Assembly (NCBI GenBank): GCA_910586835.1
Contig: CAJUJU010000016.1
Location: forward strand, 1 to 62,281
Length of the DNA: 62,281 nt
Reading direction: 5' to 3'
Source: an uncultured Acetatifactor sp.
GTDB taxonomy: Bacteria > Bacillota > Clostridia > Lachnospirales > Lachnospiraceae
The translations under genes were made by a program, and so were the position numbers. The first letter of the stretch is position 1; each line of letters opens with the position of its first letter. Under the pieces are notes generated by a model. That model worked only from the letters and a program-made list of their open reading frames with translations. It was not told where the DNA came from and did not search any database. Positions 34,314 to 43,168 of the stretch are shown piece after piece.

Positions 34314-35984
34314 TCAGTGATAGCAGCTCACCTTGTCCCGGATCCGGATCTCCCGGTCAAAGGGCGTGTAGGCGGTGAGGTAAAGAGTCGCTGCGCCGGG
34401 TGTCTTCCCCTCGCTGTCCTCCTTGCCCTCGGTGAAATGGTGCTCTCCGAAGCAGGGGCCCACAATCAGCGTGTCCTTCCCGTTTCCGATCTCCGTAAAG
34501 CCCTGCTTCACCACCACCGTCTCGCTGCCCGTCAACGGCAGATCCACATAATCGTTGGTCAGGAAATCCACACCTGAGAAGGCCATCTCAATCCGCCAGG
34601 GAGCGCCCTCCACGCCGGAGGTCTTCACCCGCACGTCAAGCCCGTTCTCCGCTTCCTTCACCCACACGTCAATGTGCATGTCAGGCCCAAGCTTCTGATC
34701 CCGGGAGGCGTTATCCATCTTCCACCAGTCGCTGGTAGGCGGCTTTTCGGCAAAGGGGAGGTAATACCAGCCACGCATCACCTGACTCAAATGGTACTCA
34801 CCCTCCGACAGCCGCTCCATCCGCTCGCTCTTGAAGGCCCTGTGCTCGCAGAAGCTTCCCGCCACCTTCATCTCCAGCTTCATGGTGCCGTTGTGGAGGT
34901 ACAGGAAATTGGACTTCCCGTTCATCACCGTATAGGTGAATCTGCCCTGCTGCCCCCTGGCAATCCCGGACTCCCGGTAAAAGCTCCCAAAATCGGGCCG
35001 CCTGTAGCTGCCCTCAAACTCCAGCCTCCGGTATTCCGGGTTCAGCATAAACCAGATGAGGAAATCGGGAGAAGTGATGTGGCGCCTGTCAACAATATCA
35101 AAAATGGTGTTGCACATCTGCAGAAACTCCGGAATATGGTACTTCATTCCCATTTTCAGATATTCCATGTAATAGTCTTTGGGATAGATCAGTCTGTCCT
35201 TGTCAAACCGGGTGGAGTTTGCCGTGAACACGCTGTCGTCCGGCTCCCAGTAGGTCAGCATCATCCGCAGATTGCGGACGGCATTCTGCTCATAGGAGGG
35301 ATCTCCCGTGGCCTCGGACAACAGAATCATGGCGTCATTGTTGACTCTGTTGTAATTCCCGGCTGACTTCTCCGCAAACTCCCCGTCCTCGTTGCAGTCG
35401 ATTCCCTCATTCAGATAGGTAAAGGCCGCCGTCTCCATCTCCTTACAGTCAAACAGCCTGCTGCAGCTCATCAGCAGGGAAGCGATGGCCCACCTGTGGT
35501 TCGGGGTGTGGAAGCCGCCCTGTAAAAGGCCGTATGCACCCTGCCGCACAATCTGCTCCACCCTTCCCAGGATACAGTTCTCTTCCTCCGTCAGCTCCGG
35601 CTCTGCCTCCCTGTCCCTTCTGCACTTCAGATACTGGTATAATGGCAGAAGCTTCTTGATGCAAAACGCCGTGTCCGGCGCGGAAAAGAAGTTGCAGGTG
35701 ATGTAATCGAACAGCCCACTCTCATGCTGGACTCTAGCCACATAGTCCAACCCCTTCAAAATGCTGTCATACACCCTCCCGTCCCGATAAAAGCAGGTAT
35801 CCTCATTACAATAAGCCGCCGCCATGCCGGCGATCCGATAGATGGCAAACTTGGCCTGCACAATCCCCGTCGGATCCGCAAAGCCGCCGTACCTGGGGCT
35901 CTCCCGATCCAACACCTGAATCTGCAGGGACTTCACCACCCTGTCCTCCGTATCCCGGAGCATCTTCTGATAATGCTTCTCCAT
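34314..35984 (-). CDS. Large operon protein, helical-barrel plus beta-sandwich plan (function unknown)
   Basis: 556 residues, no signal peptide. The N-terminal ~330 residues are helix-rich with repeated aromatic and Trp-rich motifs (AKFAIYRIAGMAAAYCNED, FHTPNHRWAIASLLMSC), as in alpha/alpha-toroid glycan-active enzymes. The C-terminal ~200 residues appear beta-rich (GRFTYTVMNGKSNFLYLHNGTMKLEM). This plan resembles heparinase II/III-type lyases and related proteins, but I see no diagnostic catalytic motif. Its setting among GH105, GH38 and a sugar kinase supports a carbohydrate role. ATG 35984 follows AAAGGAG. Confidence 0.6.
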   Translation of the reverse strand: MEKHYQKMLRDTEDRVVKSLQIQVLDRESPRYGGFADPTGIVQAKFAIYRIAGMAAAYCNEDTCFYRDGRVYDSILKGLDYVARVQHESGLFDYITCNFFSAPDTAFCIKKLLPLYQYLKCRRDREAEPELTEEENCILGRVEQIVRQGAYGLLQGGFHTPNHRWAIASLLMSCSRLFDCKEMETAAFTYLNEGIDCNEDGEFAEKSAGNYNRVNNDAMILLSEATGDPSYEQNAVRNLRMMLTYWEPDDSVFTANSTRFDKDRLIYPKDYYMEYLKMGMKYHIPEFLQMCNTIFDIVDRRHITSPDFLIWFMLNPEYRRLEFEGSYRRPDFGSFYRESGIARGQQGRFTYTVMNGKSNFLYLHNGTMKLEMKVAGSFCEHRAFKSERMERLSEGEYHLSQVMRGWYYLPFAEKPPTSDWWKMDNASRDQKLGPDMHIDVWVKEAENGLDVRVKTSGVEGAPWRIEMAFSGVDFLTNDYVDLPLTGSETVVVKQGFTEIGNGKDTLIVGPCFGEHHFTEGKEDSEGKTPGAATLYLTAYTPFDREIRIRDKVSCYH

Positions 35985-36046
35985 ATCCCTTCTCCTTTGC
36001 CCGCGTCTGCAGGCTTTCTTGTCAGTCCTTTGAATACCTGCGGACT

Positions 36047-36997
36047 TTATTTGCAAAGCCGCAGTTTTGCCGCGCCGATAATTCCTGCGTCGTTATCCAG
36101 CTTCGCAGCCACCAGTCTGGTGTTTTCCGCGGAATCCCTGGAATAGATCTTATCCCGCACCATCTCCTGCAGAAGCGGCATCAGGATATCCCCCGACCTG
36201 CTGATCCCGCCTCCGATGCAGAGCACCTCCGGCTGCAGCAGATTGATAATGTTGGCAAGTCCCTCGCTGAGGTACTCCGCATACTTTACAATCACCTTCA
36301 CCGCCGTCTTATCCTCCCGCCGGTATGCGTCAAAGATCAGCTTGCCGTTCATATGTCCCTGGTTCTCCCGGCACAGATCCCACAGCAGGCTCCTCTTCTT
36401 TTTTTCCATGGCCTTCTGCGCCAGCCCGATCAGCGCCTCTCCGGAAGCATAGGCCTCCAGACAGCCCTTTCTGCCGCAGTTGCAGGGAACTCCGTTGTAA
36501 CGGATGGTCATATGTCCCAGCTCCCCGGCGGCATAATTGATGCCCCGCAGAATCTTTCCGTCCTGGATAATCCCCCCGCCCACGCCTGTTCCCAACGTCA
36601 CCATGACAAAGGAATCCGGCTTTTTACCGAGGCTCAGATACTCTCCCCAGGCCGCGGCGTTGGCGTCATTCTCAAAATAAATCTTCTTGGAGGTCTGTCC
36701 CTGCAGAAGCTGCCTCACATTCCCCTGGCAGCAGGGCAGATTGTTGGCATACTCAATCCTTCCCGTCCTGCGGTTTGCCGTACCCGGCACCCCCACGCCG
36801 ATGGTGCGGATTCTGGAGGACGGAACCTCGTTCTCCGCCATCAGTTCTCCGGCAAGCTTCACCAGCATCTCCGACATGCCCCTCGCCGTCATGCTTCTGT
36901 CCGTGACAATGCTCTTCGTCGCCGCAATCCTGCAGCTGTCGTCCACCAGTCCGGCGGTGATGCCGGTGCCTCCCACGTCAATTCCGATATCATACAT
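36047..36997 (-). CDS. ROK-family sugar kinase
   Basis: 316 residues with the ROK plan: phosphate-1 motif GIDVGGTGITAGLV (about 4-17), substrate loop ENDANAAAWGEY, VTLGTGVGGGIIQDG, catalytic-site ELGHM and zinc motif CNCGRKGCLEAYASG. It phosphorylates a hexose (glucose, mannose or related) delivered by the GH38 enzyme encoded just upstream, which is inference from context. It is not a repressor, since no N-terminal helix-turn-helix is present. ATG 36997 follows GAGAGGTG, 25 bp after the GH38 stop. Confidence 0.9.
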   Translation of the reverse strand: MYDIGIDVGGTGITAGLVDDSCRIAATKSIVTDRSMTARGMSEMLVKLAGELMAENEVPSSRIRTIGVGVPGTANRRTGRIEYANNLPCCQGNVRQLLQGQTSKKIYFENDANAAAWGEYLSLGKKPDSFVMVTLGTGVGGGIIQDGKILRGINYAAGELGHMTIRYNGVPCNCGRKGCLEAYASGEALIGLAQKAMEKKKRSLLWDLCRENQGHMNGKLIFDAYRREDKTAVKVIVKYAEYLSEGLANIINLLQPEVLCIGGGISRSGDILMPLLQEMVRDKIYSRDSAENTRLVAAKLDNDAGIIGAAKLRLCK

Positions 36998-37022
36998 AGC
37001 CCACACCTCTCCAGCTTTTTTC

Positions 37023-40000
37023 TCAAACCTCAAGCAGAAGCGTTTTGATCTCAAAGGAACGGAACCCAAGCCGCACCCTTCCCCCGGCCAGCGCAAGCTC
37101 CTCCTGAACCTCCTCCAGCAAATTGCAGGCAAAAACCCGCTTTACCCTGTCGGGAACCAGAAGCGTGGTCTCCCCGGCGCACCCTTTTGCTTCATACAGC
37201 CGGAGCACAACGCCGTCTCTTCGGTCAAAGGCCGGCTTACAGGTTTCCAGAACCACATGGCCCCCCTGTAACCGGAAGAAAGAAACGCTTTCTTCCACGG
37301 CGTCCGCTCCCACAGCCTCCCGGGTCACTTCCCCGGCAAAGCCGGAAGCGGTGACACTCACATTGCACTCGTAGGCTTCCTCCGTCACCCTGCTTTCCGA
37401 AAACGGCCCGGAAAAGGGCAGAACGGAATAGGTAAAACGCTGAAGACCCTTATCCGCCCTCATATCCGGAATCACCGGCGCCCGAAGCAGGGTCAGGGAA
37501 AGCCTGCTGTCCTCCGCGGACATCCCGTACTTACAGTCGTTTAAGAGGGCAAAACCGTTCTCTCCGTCCGTCAGCACCGCGTACTTGTGGTGACAGGTCT
37601 CATACAGATCCCGCTCGTACTGCCTGGACTTATGGGTGGGGCGTCTGATATAGCCGAACTGGATCTCCGCCAGCACCTCCCGGGTAAAGACCGTGGTGGG
37701 GAAATCCACCTTCAATATCCTGTGGTTTTCCTGCCAGTCCACTTCCGTCTCAAAGTCGATGCGGGGACTGTCCGCCCGAAAACAGATCCGCTGCCTTGCC
37801 GTGAAATAGGACTCCCGCCGCTCCACCAGCACCGTCATCCCGCCGGAAGTCTCCTCCGTCCAAAGGCTGCAGCTGCCCTCCAGCCTCTCCGGAGCCTGCT
37901 CGTACATCCGTCCCAGCTCCCAGGCATCATAATCTATATTCACATCCCGGTACAGTTTCCACTGATTCAGCGGTTTTTCCGCATATTCATACCCTGTCCT
38001 GCTGTCCCTGAGACTGACAATCTGTCCCTGACCGTCCAGCCTGACCCGGTAGAAGGAATTCTCAAAGGCAGCCCCATCCCCGTCAGGAATCGACGTCTGC
38101 CCCTGTGCAGTCCCAAGGTCCTGTCCCCCGGATACACCTTCCCCATCCTGTCCCAGCCTCACATATCCGCAGGGCGGCAGCTTCACCCCACAAAACGCCC
38201 TCTCCCAGCTTAAGGAATTAAACAGAACCCTTCCGGCAGCCAGCCTGCAGGACAGCTTTTGCGCAAGCTCTCTGCTCTCCCGCTCCACCTGCTCCAGGGC
38301 TTCCTCCGCCTCCCGGTTCACCCGCTCTATGGAGCTGCCCGGCAGAATGTCGTGAAATTCCTGTAAAAGAAGAAGCTCCCAGAGCTGTTCCAGCTTCTCC
38401 AGAACCGCTTCCTCCCCGGAACCATCCTCCCACCGGCCCGTCAGCCGCAGCAGCCCGGCTAAAAACTCCGCCTCCCGCAGCGCGTACTCCGCAAGACGGA
38501 CTCCCCGCTTGATTCTGGCCTGGGCGGTGTAGGTCCCCCTGTGCCACGCCAGATACAGCTCGCCGTAGTAGACATTTCTGACGGCGCTTCCGTCTAGCCT
38601 GTCAAAAAAGGCAGTGGGACTTTCCATGGTGCACCTGGGAGCCCCCTCCAGATCCCGGCAGCGCTCTGCCGTCTCCACCATCAGCTCCGTAGGGCCGCCT
38701 CCGCCGTCCCCGTAGCCGAAGGGAAACAGAAAAGTATCAATGTCCTGCTTCTGATTCCGATCCTCCTCCCAGCGCTGCCTCAGTGCGCCGGAATGAAAAA
38801 CGGCATTGTTCTTTTTATAGATATGGGACAAGGTTCTGGTGCCGTCAATCCCCTCCCACCAGAACACGTTATAGGGAAACTGCTCACACTCCGGGTCGCA
38901 GCGCAGCAGCTTCTGGGTGGCAAAATACGGCACTCTGCACCCCTTCATAATCTGCGGCAGCGCGCCGGAAAAGCCAAAGGTATCCGGCAGCCAGGTCATC
39001 CTGCTGTCAACCCCAAGCTCCCTTTGGAACCAGCGTTTCCCTAGCACGAACTGCCTGACCAGACTCTCGCCTCCCGCCAGATTTGTATCGCTCTCCACAT
39101 ACACCGCGCCCTCCGGCACGAACTGCCCCGTCTTCACCTTCTCCTTTACCCGCTCATACAGCCCCGGGTAATATGCCTTCAGGTACTCCAGAACCGTGGG
39201 AGAACAGAGCAGGAATTTATAGTCCGGATACCGCTCCATCAGCGCCACCTGGTTGGAATAGGTTCTTGCCGCCTTCCGCTTCGTCTCCTCCAACGGCCAG
39301 AGCCAGGCCAGGTCCAGATGGGACTGTCCGAACACCGTATACTCCGGCACCGTGTCCCCGTTTCTTTTTTCCAAAAGCGGCGCAAGCAGCTTTGCCGCCT
39401 CCCGGACACTGTCGCTGCGCTGCGGCTCCTTCGCCTCAAAATCTGCCGCAAAGGTAAACCGCTGCAATGCCTCCCCGATCTTCATGGTGCGCAGATCCCT
39501 GTCCGGCAGCACCTTCCACAACTCATACAGCGTGTGGTAATCCGCATACGCGGCAGCCATCTCTTCATTGTGGATGCCGAAATGACTGCTCCCCACCACA
39601 CACTGACAGTGGGGGGGCTCCGGCACCGTCACATCGTCCCGCCGGAAGATTCCTCCGCTCTCCGGCCGGACGCCGTGTCCCGCATAGCATTCCGCATAAA
39701 TCTCAAAGCGCTGGCCGGGTACGGCACAGCCCGTCAGCTCCACCATGGCATGCTGTTTGTCTATGGAGCCCGCCTCCACGCCGTTAACAAATACCAGCAT
39801 CTCCGGCCCCGGCCCCAGATGCAGCAGAATTCGCTTTCCCGCAGCCTCCTCCGGCATTGTAACCTCCGTCCGAAACCAGCCGTACTCCCACTTCCTTCCC
39901 CACTGCGTCCCCTTTGGGAAAGGCCGGAAACTCCCGGCTGCAGCCTGCTCCAGCGTCAGCTGCTCCATGGTGGTAAAGCCGGAAAGTGCCGTTTCCTCCA

Positions 40001-40076
40001 GCTGCGTGTAAAGATTCCGCCCGAAGGCCTCATCCCACATCTTTAATCTTTCATCCCACTGCCTTCCAAGCTTCAT
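37023..40076 (-). CDS. Glycoside hydrolase family 38 alpha-mannosidase
   Basis: 1,017 residues, standard for bacterial GH38. The N-terminal beta domain is followed by the catalytic barrel: FGQSHLDLAWLWPLEET (zinc-binding His/Asp) and TWLPDTFGFSGALPQIM with the nucleophile Asp. The C-terminal beta-sandwich domains extend to the end. No signal peptide, so it trims imported mannosides in the cytoplasm. It lies 15 bp after the HAD-GH105 gene. I chose ATG 40076 (GAGG nine bases upstream); ATG 40082 and GTG 40091 are possible. Confidence 0.92.
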   Translation of the reverse strand: MKLGRQWDERLKMWDEAFGRNLYTQLEETALSGFTTMEQLTLEQAAAGSFRPFPKGTQWGRKWEYGWFRTEVTMPEEAAGKRILLHLGPGPEMLVFVNGVEAGSIDKQHAMVELTGCAVPGQRFEIYAECYAGHGVRPESGGIFRRDDVTVPEPPHCQCVVGSSHFGIHNEEMAAAYADYHTLYELWKVLPDRDLRTMKIGEALQRFTFAADFEAKEPQRSDSVREAAKLLAPLLEKRNGDTVPEYTVFGQSHLDLAWLWPLEETKRKAARTYSNQVALMERYPDYKFLLCSPTVLEYLKAYYPGLYERVKEKVKTGQFVPEGAVYVESDTNLAGGESLVRQFVLGKRWFQRELGVDSRMTWLPDTFGFSGALPQIMKGCRVPYFATQKLLRCDPECEQFPYNVFWWEGIDGTRTLSHIYKKNNAVFHSGALRQRWEEDRNQKQDIDTFLFPFGYGDGGGGPTELMVETAERCRDLEGAPRCTMESPTAFFDRLDGSAVRNVYYGELYLAWHRGTYTAQARIKRGVRLAEYALREAEFLAGLLRLTGRWEDGSGEEAVLEKLEQLWELLLLQEFHDILPGSSIERVNREAEEALEQVERESRELAQKLSCRLAAGRVLFNSLSWERAFCGVKLPPCGYVRLGQDGEGVSGGQDLGTAQGQTSIPDGDGAAFENSFYRVRLDGQGQIVSLRDSRTGYEYAEKPLNQWKLYRDVNIDYDAWELGRMYEQAPERLEGSCSLWTEETSGGMTVLVERRESYFTARQRICFRADSPRIDFETEVDWQENHRILKVDFPTTVFTREVLAEIQFGYIRRPTHKSRQYERDLYETCHHKYAVLTDGENGFALLNDCKYGMSAEDSRLSLTLLRAPVIPDMRADKGLQRFTYSVLPFSGPFSESRVTEEAYECNVSVTASGFAGEVTREAVGADAVEESVSFFRLQGGHVVLETCKPAFDRRDGVVLRLYEAKGCAGETTLLVPDRVKRVFACNLLEEVQEELALAGGRVRLGFRSFEIKTLLLEV

Positions 40077-40091
40077 ACCCATATTCCTCAC

Positions 40092-41714
40092 TCAGACCAT
40101 CGTTCTGTACTCCATCAGAAACAAAATCGCCAGCGCCTGGCCATAAGGCATGGGACGCAGCTCGATCTCCTTGTAAAAGTCCTTTGACAAACGTCCCATG
40201 GGAGTGCCGTAGGACACCTGGTTCACCACGCCCTCGTCGGATATGTAGTCCAGGATGGGAGCCGCCGCCCTGGCCGCGGTCTCCAGACAGGATCTGTCCG
40301 CCAGACCGTCCTTCACCGCCTTCAGAATGCCGTAGGCAAAGCCGCAGGTGGCGCTTGCTTCCACATAGGAATCCTCGTCGTCCACCAGAGTGTGCCACAT
40401 GCCGTCGGGCGCCTGATATGCCTGCAGACTGGCAATCTGCGCCTTCAGCGTATTCACCAGAAGCCTCTTCACCGGCCGGCTGCAGTCATGGATCTCCAGA
40501 AACTCCGGAATTGCCATTGTGATCCAGCAGTTTCCTCTGCCCCAGAATGCCCCCGCAAAGTTATTCTTCTCCTGAAAGCTCCAGCCGTGATACCACAGCC
40601 CCGTGGCCCTGTCACAAAGATATTTGTCGTGCAGCAGAAACTGGTACTCCGCCTCCGCCTTCATTTCGTCATCTTGCAAAATCCGCCCCATATTGGCCAA
40701 AAACAGCACCGTCATATACAGTGTGTCATCCCACAATTCCTGCTCGTTTACGCTGTCCGAGGTCTTGTGCTGGAAACCGCCCTCCTTTGTCCGGGGGAAG
40801 GATTCCATGACCTCTCTGGCCGCCTCCACGCAGGGCCGCATGTATTTTTCCTCCCCGGTGTACTCCGCCAGGAAGGACATGGTCAGATAAGGCGCCGCGG
40901 TGTTGACGTTCAGCGCCGGGAACCCGATCCCGATCTGCCTGTCATAATATTTCTTCAAGGTATCCAGATAGATTTCCTTCTTCTCATAGCAGAACAGCTT
41001 CCATAAGCCGAACAGCCCCACCCCCTGGGTCCACTCCCAGTACTGATACCTGGCGATGTCGTCCCCCGCCAGATTGTGGCTCTCCATGTTCTTCAGGAAA
41101 ATATCGTCGGTCTCATACAGGATACGAGAAAAGGCATCCACCATCCTGTCAATCTTTTCTGTCATCCGCCGGATCAGCTCTTTCTTCCCGACACAGCTTT
41201 CCTCCAGCCGCCCGATGAGCGCCTTCAGCTCCTCCGGCGTCTTCACCGTGTAATCCGGCTGCCAGTCCGGCTCCTCCACACTGTGAAAATATCTGGGGGA
41301 CCAGTCCAGCCACACGGAGGTAATCCCGTACCGGTTCGCCCCGGCCACGTCCTTCTTCAGATTATTTCCGATCATGACGATAAAGGGCTTGTCGGCCTCC
41401 GTCAGCTTCATCTTCCCCATGGCTGTATCGAACATGGACCTGGCAGGCTTCTGCTCTCCCACCACCTCAGAGACAATCCACTCCTCAAAGCAATATCCCA
41501 GACCGTTCTCCCTGTAGACATTCTGGAAAGACTCCCATTCCCCGTCGGCCACGAGTGCAATACGGTAGCCCTCCTCCTTCAGCTGTCGGAGCACCTCTCC
41601 CGCCCCGGGAATAAACTCCGCTCCTGTGACGATTCCTCTCTCGTCAAAAACCTGGGTTCCCTCGTCGATAATGGTATCGCCGCTGTCCGTAAATATAATC
41701 AGGTTCTTCTTCAT
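40092..41714 (-). CDS. HAD domain fused to GH105 unsaturated glucuronyl/galacturonyl hydrolase
   Basis: 540 residues. Residues 1-185 are a HAD-superfamily domain: FTDSGDTIID (DxGDT variant of motif I) and MIGNNLKKDVAGANRYGI. Residues about 200-540 are an alpha/alpha-barrel of GH105/GH88: LWDDTLYMTVLFLA with the catalytic Asp, KTSDSVNEQELWDD, and WGRGNCWITMAIPEFL. GH105 enzymes remove the unsaturated uronic acid left by polysaccharide lyases, for example on rhamnogalacturonan. The fusion suggests phosphatase-type action on a linked intermediate, but substrate is unknown. It is the first gene of the iol/glycan operon. ATG 41714 follows GGAGG. Confidence 0.85.
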   Translation of the reverse strand: MKKNLIIFTDSGDTIIDEGTQVFDERGIVTGAEFIPGAGEVLRQLKEEGYRIALVADGEWESFQNVYRENGLGYCFEEWIVSEVVGEQKPARSMFDTAMGKMKLTEADKPFIVMIGNNLKKDVAGANRYGITSVWLDWSPRYFHSVEEPDWQPDYTVKTPEELKALIGRLEESCVGKKELIRRMTEKIDRMVDAFSRILYETDDIFLKNMESHNLAGDDIARYQYWEWTQGVGLFGLWKLFCYEKKEIYLDTLKKYYDRQIGIGFPALNVNTAAPYLTMSFLAEYTGEEKYMRPCVEAAREVMESFPRTKEGGFQHKTSDSVNEQELWDDTLYMTVLFLANMGRILQDDEMKAEAEYQFLLHDKYLCDRATGLWYHGWSFQEKNNFAGAFWGRGNCWITMAIPEFLEIHDCSRPVKRLLVNTLKAQIASLQAYQAPDGMWHTLVDDEDSYVEASATCGFAYGILKAVKDGLADRSCLETAARAAAPILDYISDEGVVNQVSYGTPMGRLSKDFYKEIELRPMPYGQALAILFLMEYRTMV

Positions 41715-41993
41715 AAGCCACTCAACCTCCATGATGCCGCTTTTCGGCGTCTCGCGATCCGGCGGTCTGAAAATTCCGCCGAAAACACCACTGTTGAACC
41801 AATCTTACCAAAGGTCAGTTTCCATTTCCACGCATCTCTTGTTTTTTTATCTTATCAGATTGCACTTTTTGCTTTTATCCTCTATGATTTGTTCATCCAT
41901 TGCACAATATTTACGAAATTGTCGCTGTGATTTTGTCTATATTGTACGAGTTCAACGAGCTTTTACGCAAACCATGCATATCAGAAGGCTTCT
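41715..41993 (-). promoter_or_regulatory. Upstream region of the iol/glycan operon
   Basis: A gap of 279 bp between the operon and the 3' end of the AraC gene. No coding sequence is seen. On the minus strand, TTGTGC with TAGAGG 17 bp away is a poor promoter candidate. TGCACAATA at 41901-41909 is also found, in reverse, upstream of the importer (43002-43010), and may be a regulator site. A GGCGG/CCGCC hairpin lies near 41,760-41,780. Confidence 0.4.
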
Positions 41994-42839
41994 CTATTTC
42001 CCGCCCTCCCGTCTGAACTTTGAGGGTGACATCTGCAAAAATTTGTTGAACGCCCGGTTAAACTGGGAAAAACTTTTAAAACCGCTCTGGAGCGCTATCT
42101 CCGTAATCGGTATATCCGTGGAGAGAAGGAGCGTCTGCGCGTTGCGCACTCTGGTCATGGAGATATAATCCGTCAACGTAAAGCCGGTAACCCGCTTAAA
42201 CTGATGAGACAGGTAATAACTGCTGACATAAAACTCCTTTGACAGCGAGGCCAGGGAGAGATCCTCCGTATAGCGGTTGTGGATACAGGCGGTGATACCG
42301 TAGATCTTATTGGTAATGTTATCGAAGTCCACCTGATCCGTGTACACATTTTTATCCCGGTACTGGTAAATCAGGCTCAAAAATTCAATAAACTTCTGAT
42401 GAATGGCCAGATTGGACAATTCGTTAGGGCTCTGAGAAAGATAATAAATGTCGTTCAGCTTTTCGAAAACCGCCTTTTTGTAACGCCCCTCAAAACGGTA
42501 GATGGGCACCTCGCCGTCAAAAATGCTGTAGATGCTTTTCATACATGACTCCAGGCCGTTTGGCTGGGACGGTATGGCAAAATTGATAATGAGACGTTTG
42601 TTCGGCGCGCCCTCCGGATAGGTTGTCTTGTGCAGCAGCGAGGGACGGATGGCCACGATATCACAGCAGCGCAGGTCATGCCAGGCCCCGTTGATCAGAT
42701 GCCCCGCCTGCTCGTCCAGAAAGATACACAGCTCATAAAACTGATGAAAATGCTGGAATTCCATGTTGATAATATAGGAACGCTCGTCCCAGTCAAAAAA
42801 ATAAAAAAAGGAATTTCCCGGCTTGTTGATCTCGATCAT
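41994..42839 (-). CDS. AraC-family transcriptional regulator
   Basis: 281 residues. The N-terminal ~150 residues form a cupin-like sensor domain (WERSYIINMEFQHFHQFYELCIFL-type pattern, starting near residue 18). The C-terminal ~100 residues carry two helix-turn-helix motifs: LASLSKEFYVSSYYLSHQFKRVTG and ITEIALQSGFKSFSQFNRAFNKF. It probably responds to the imported sugar and controls both the iol/glycan operon (downstream, same strand) and the divergent importer. ATG 42839 follows AAGGAAGT. Confidence 0.88.
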   Translation of the reverse strand: MIEINKPGNSFFYFFDWDERSYIINMEFQHFHQFYELCIFLDEQAGHLINGAWHDLRCCDIVAIRPSLLHKTTYPEGAPNKRLIINFAIPSQPNGLESCMKSIYSIFDGEVPIYRFEGRYKKAVFEKLNDIYYLSQSPNELSNLAIHQKFIEFLSLIYQYRDKNVYTDQVDFDNITNKIYGITACIHNRYTEDLSLASLSKEFYVSSYYLSHQFKRVTGFTLTDYISMTRVRNAQTLLLSTDIPITEIALQSGFKSFSQFNRAFNKFLQMSPSKFRREGGK

Positions 42840-43168
42840 TTTACTTCCTTCATATAATACTGTATTGTCAATCAGCATCTCTTCCTCCCTATCCCCTGTG
42901 ACAGTCAGTTTTCCTGTTTTTGCTTTTTCAACTCTTATCTTTCATCAAAAGAACACAAAAAACAGTAAAAATGCACAAATTCAATCTATTGTTTTTAGCA
43001 GTATTGTGCAAAACACAAATAAATTATAAAACAAAAAAGCAAAATTTGCAATATAAGCACCAAAAAAGACAACAGATGCGTAGCAGTTCTTTCCACTCAA
43101 TTGTTATACTGACTGTAGAAATTGTTGATGGGTTCAGCATTTCTAACTAAATAAAGGAGGATGTTTTT
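42840..43168. promoter_or_regulatory. Divergent control region between araC-type gene and importer
   Basis: A gap of 329 bp, strikingly A+T-rich compared with its surroundings, without a coding sequence. It holds TGCACAAAT (42972-42980) and TATTGTGCA (43002-43010) as an imperfect inverted pair, 21 bases apart. A TATACT hexamer at about 43,108-43,113 may serve as -10 for the importer, but no good -35 is visible, as expected for an activator-dependent promoter. AAAGGAGG precedes the importer start. Confidence 0.55.
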
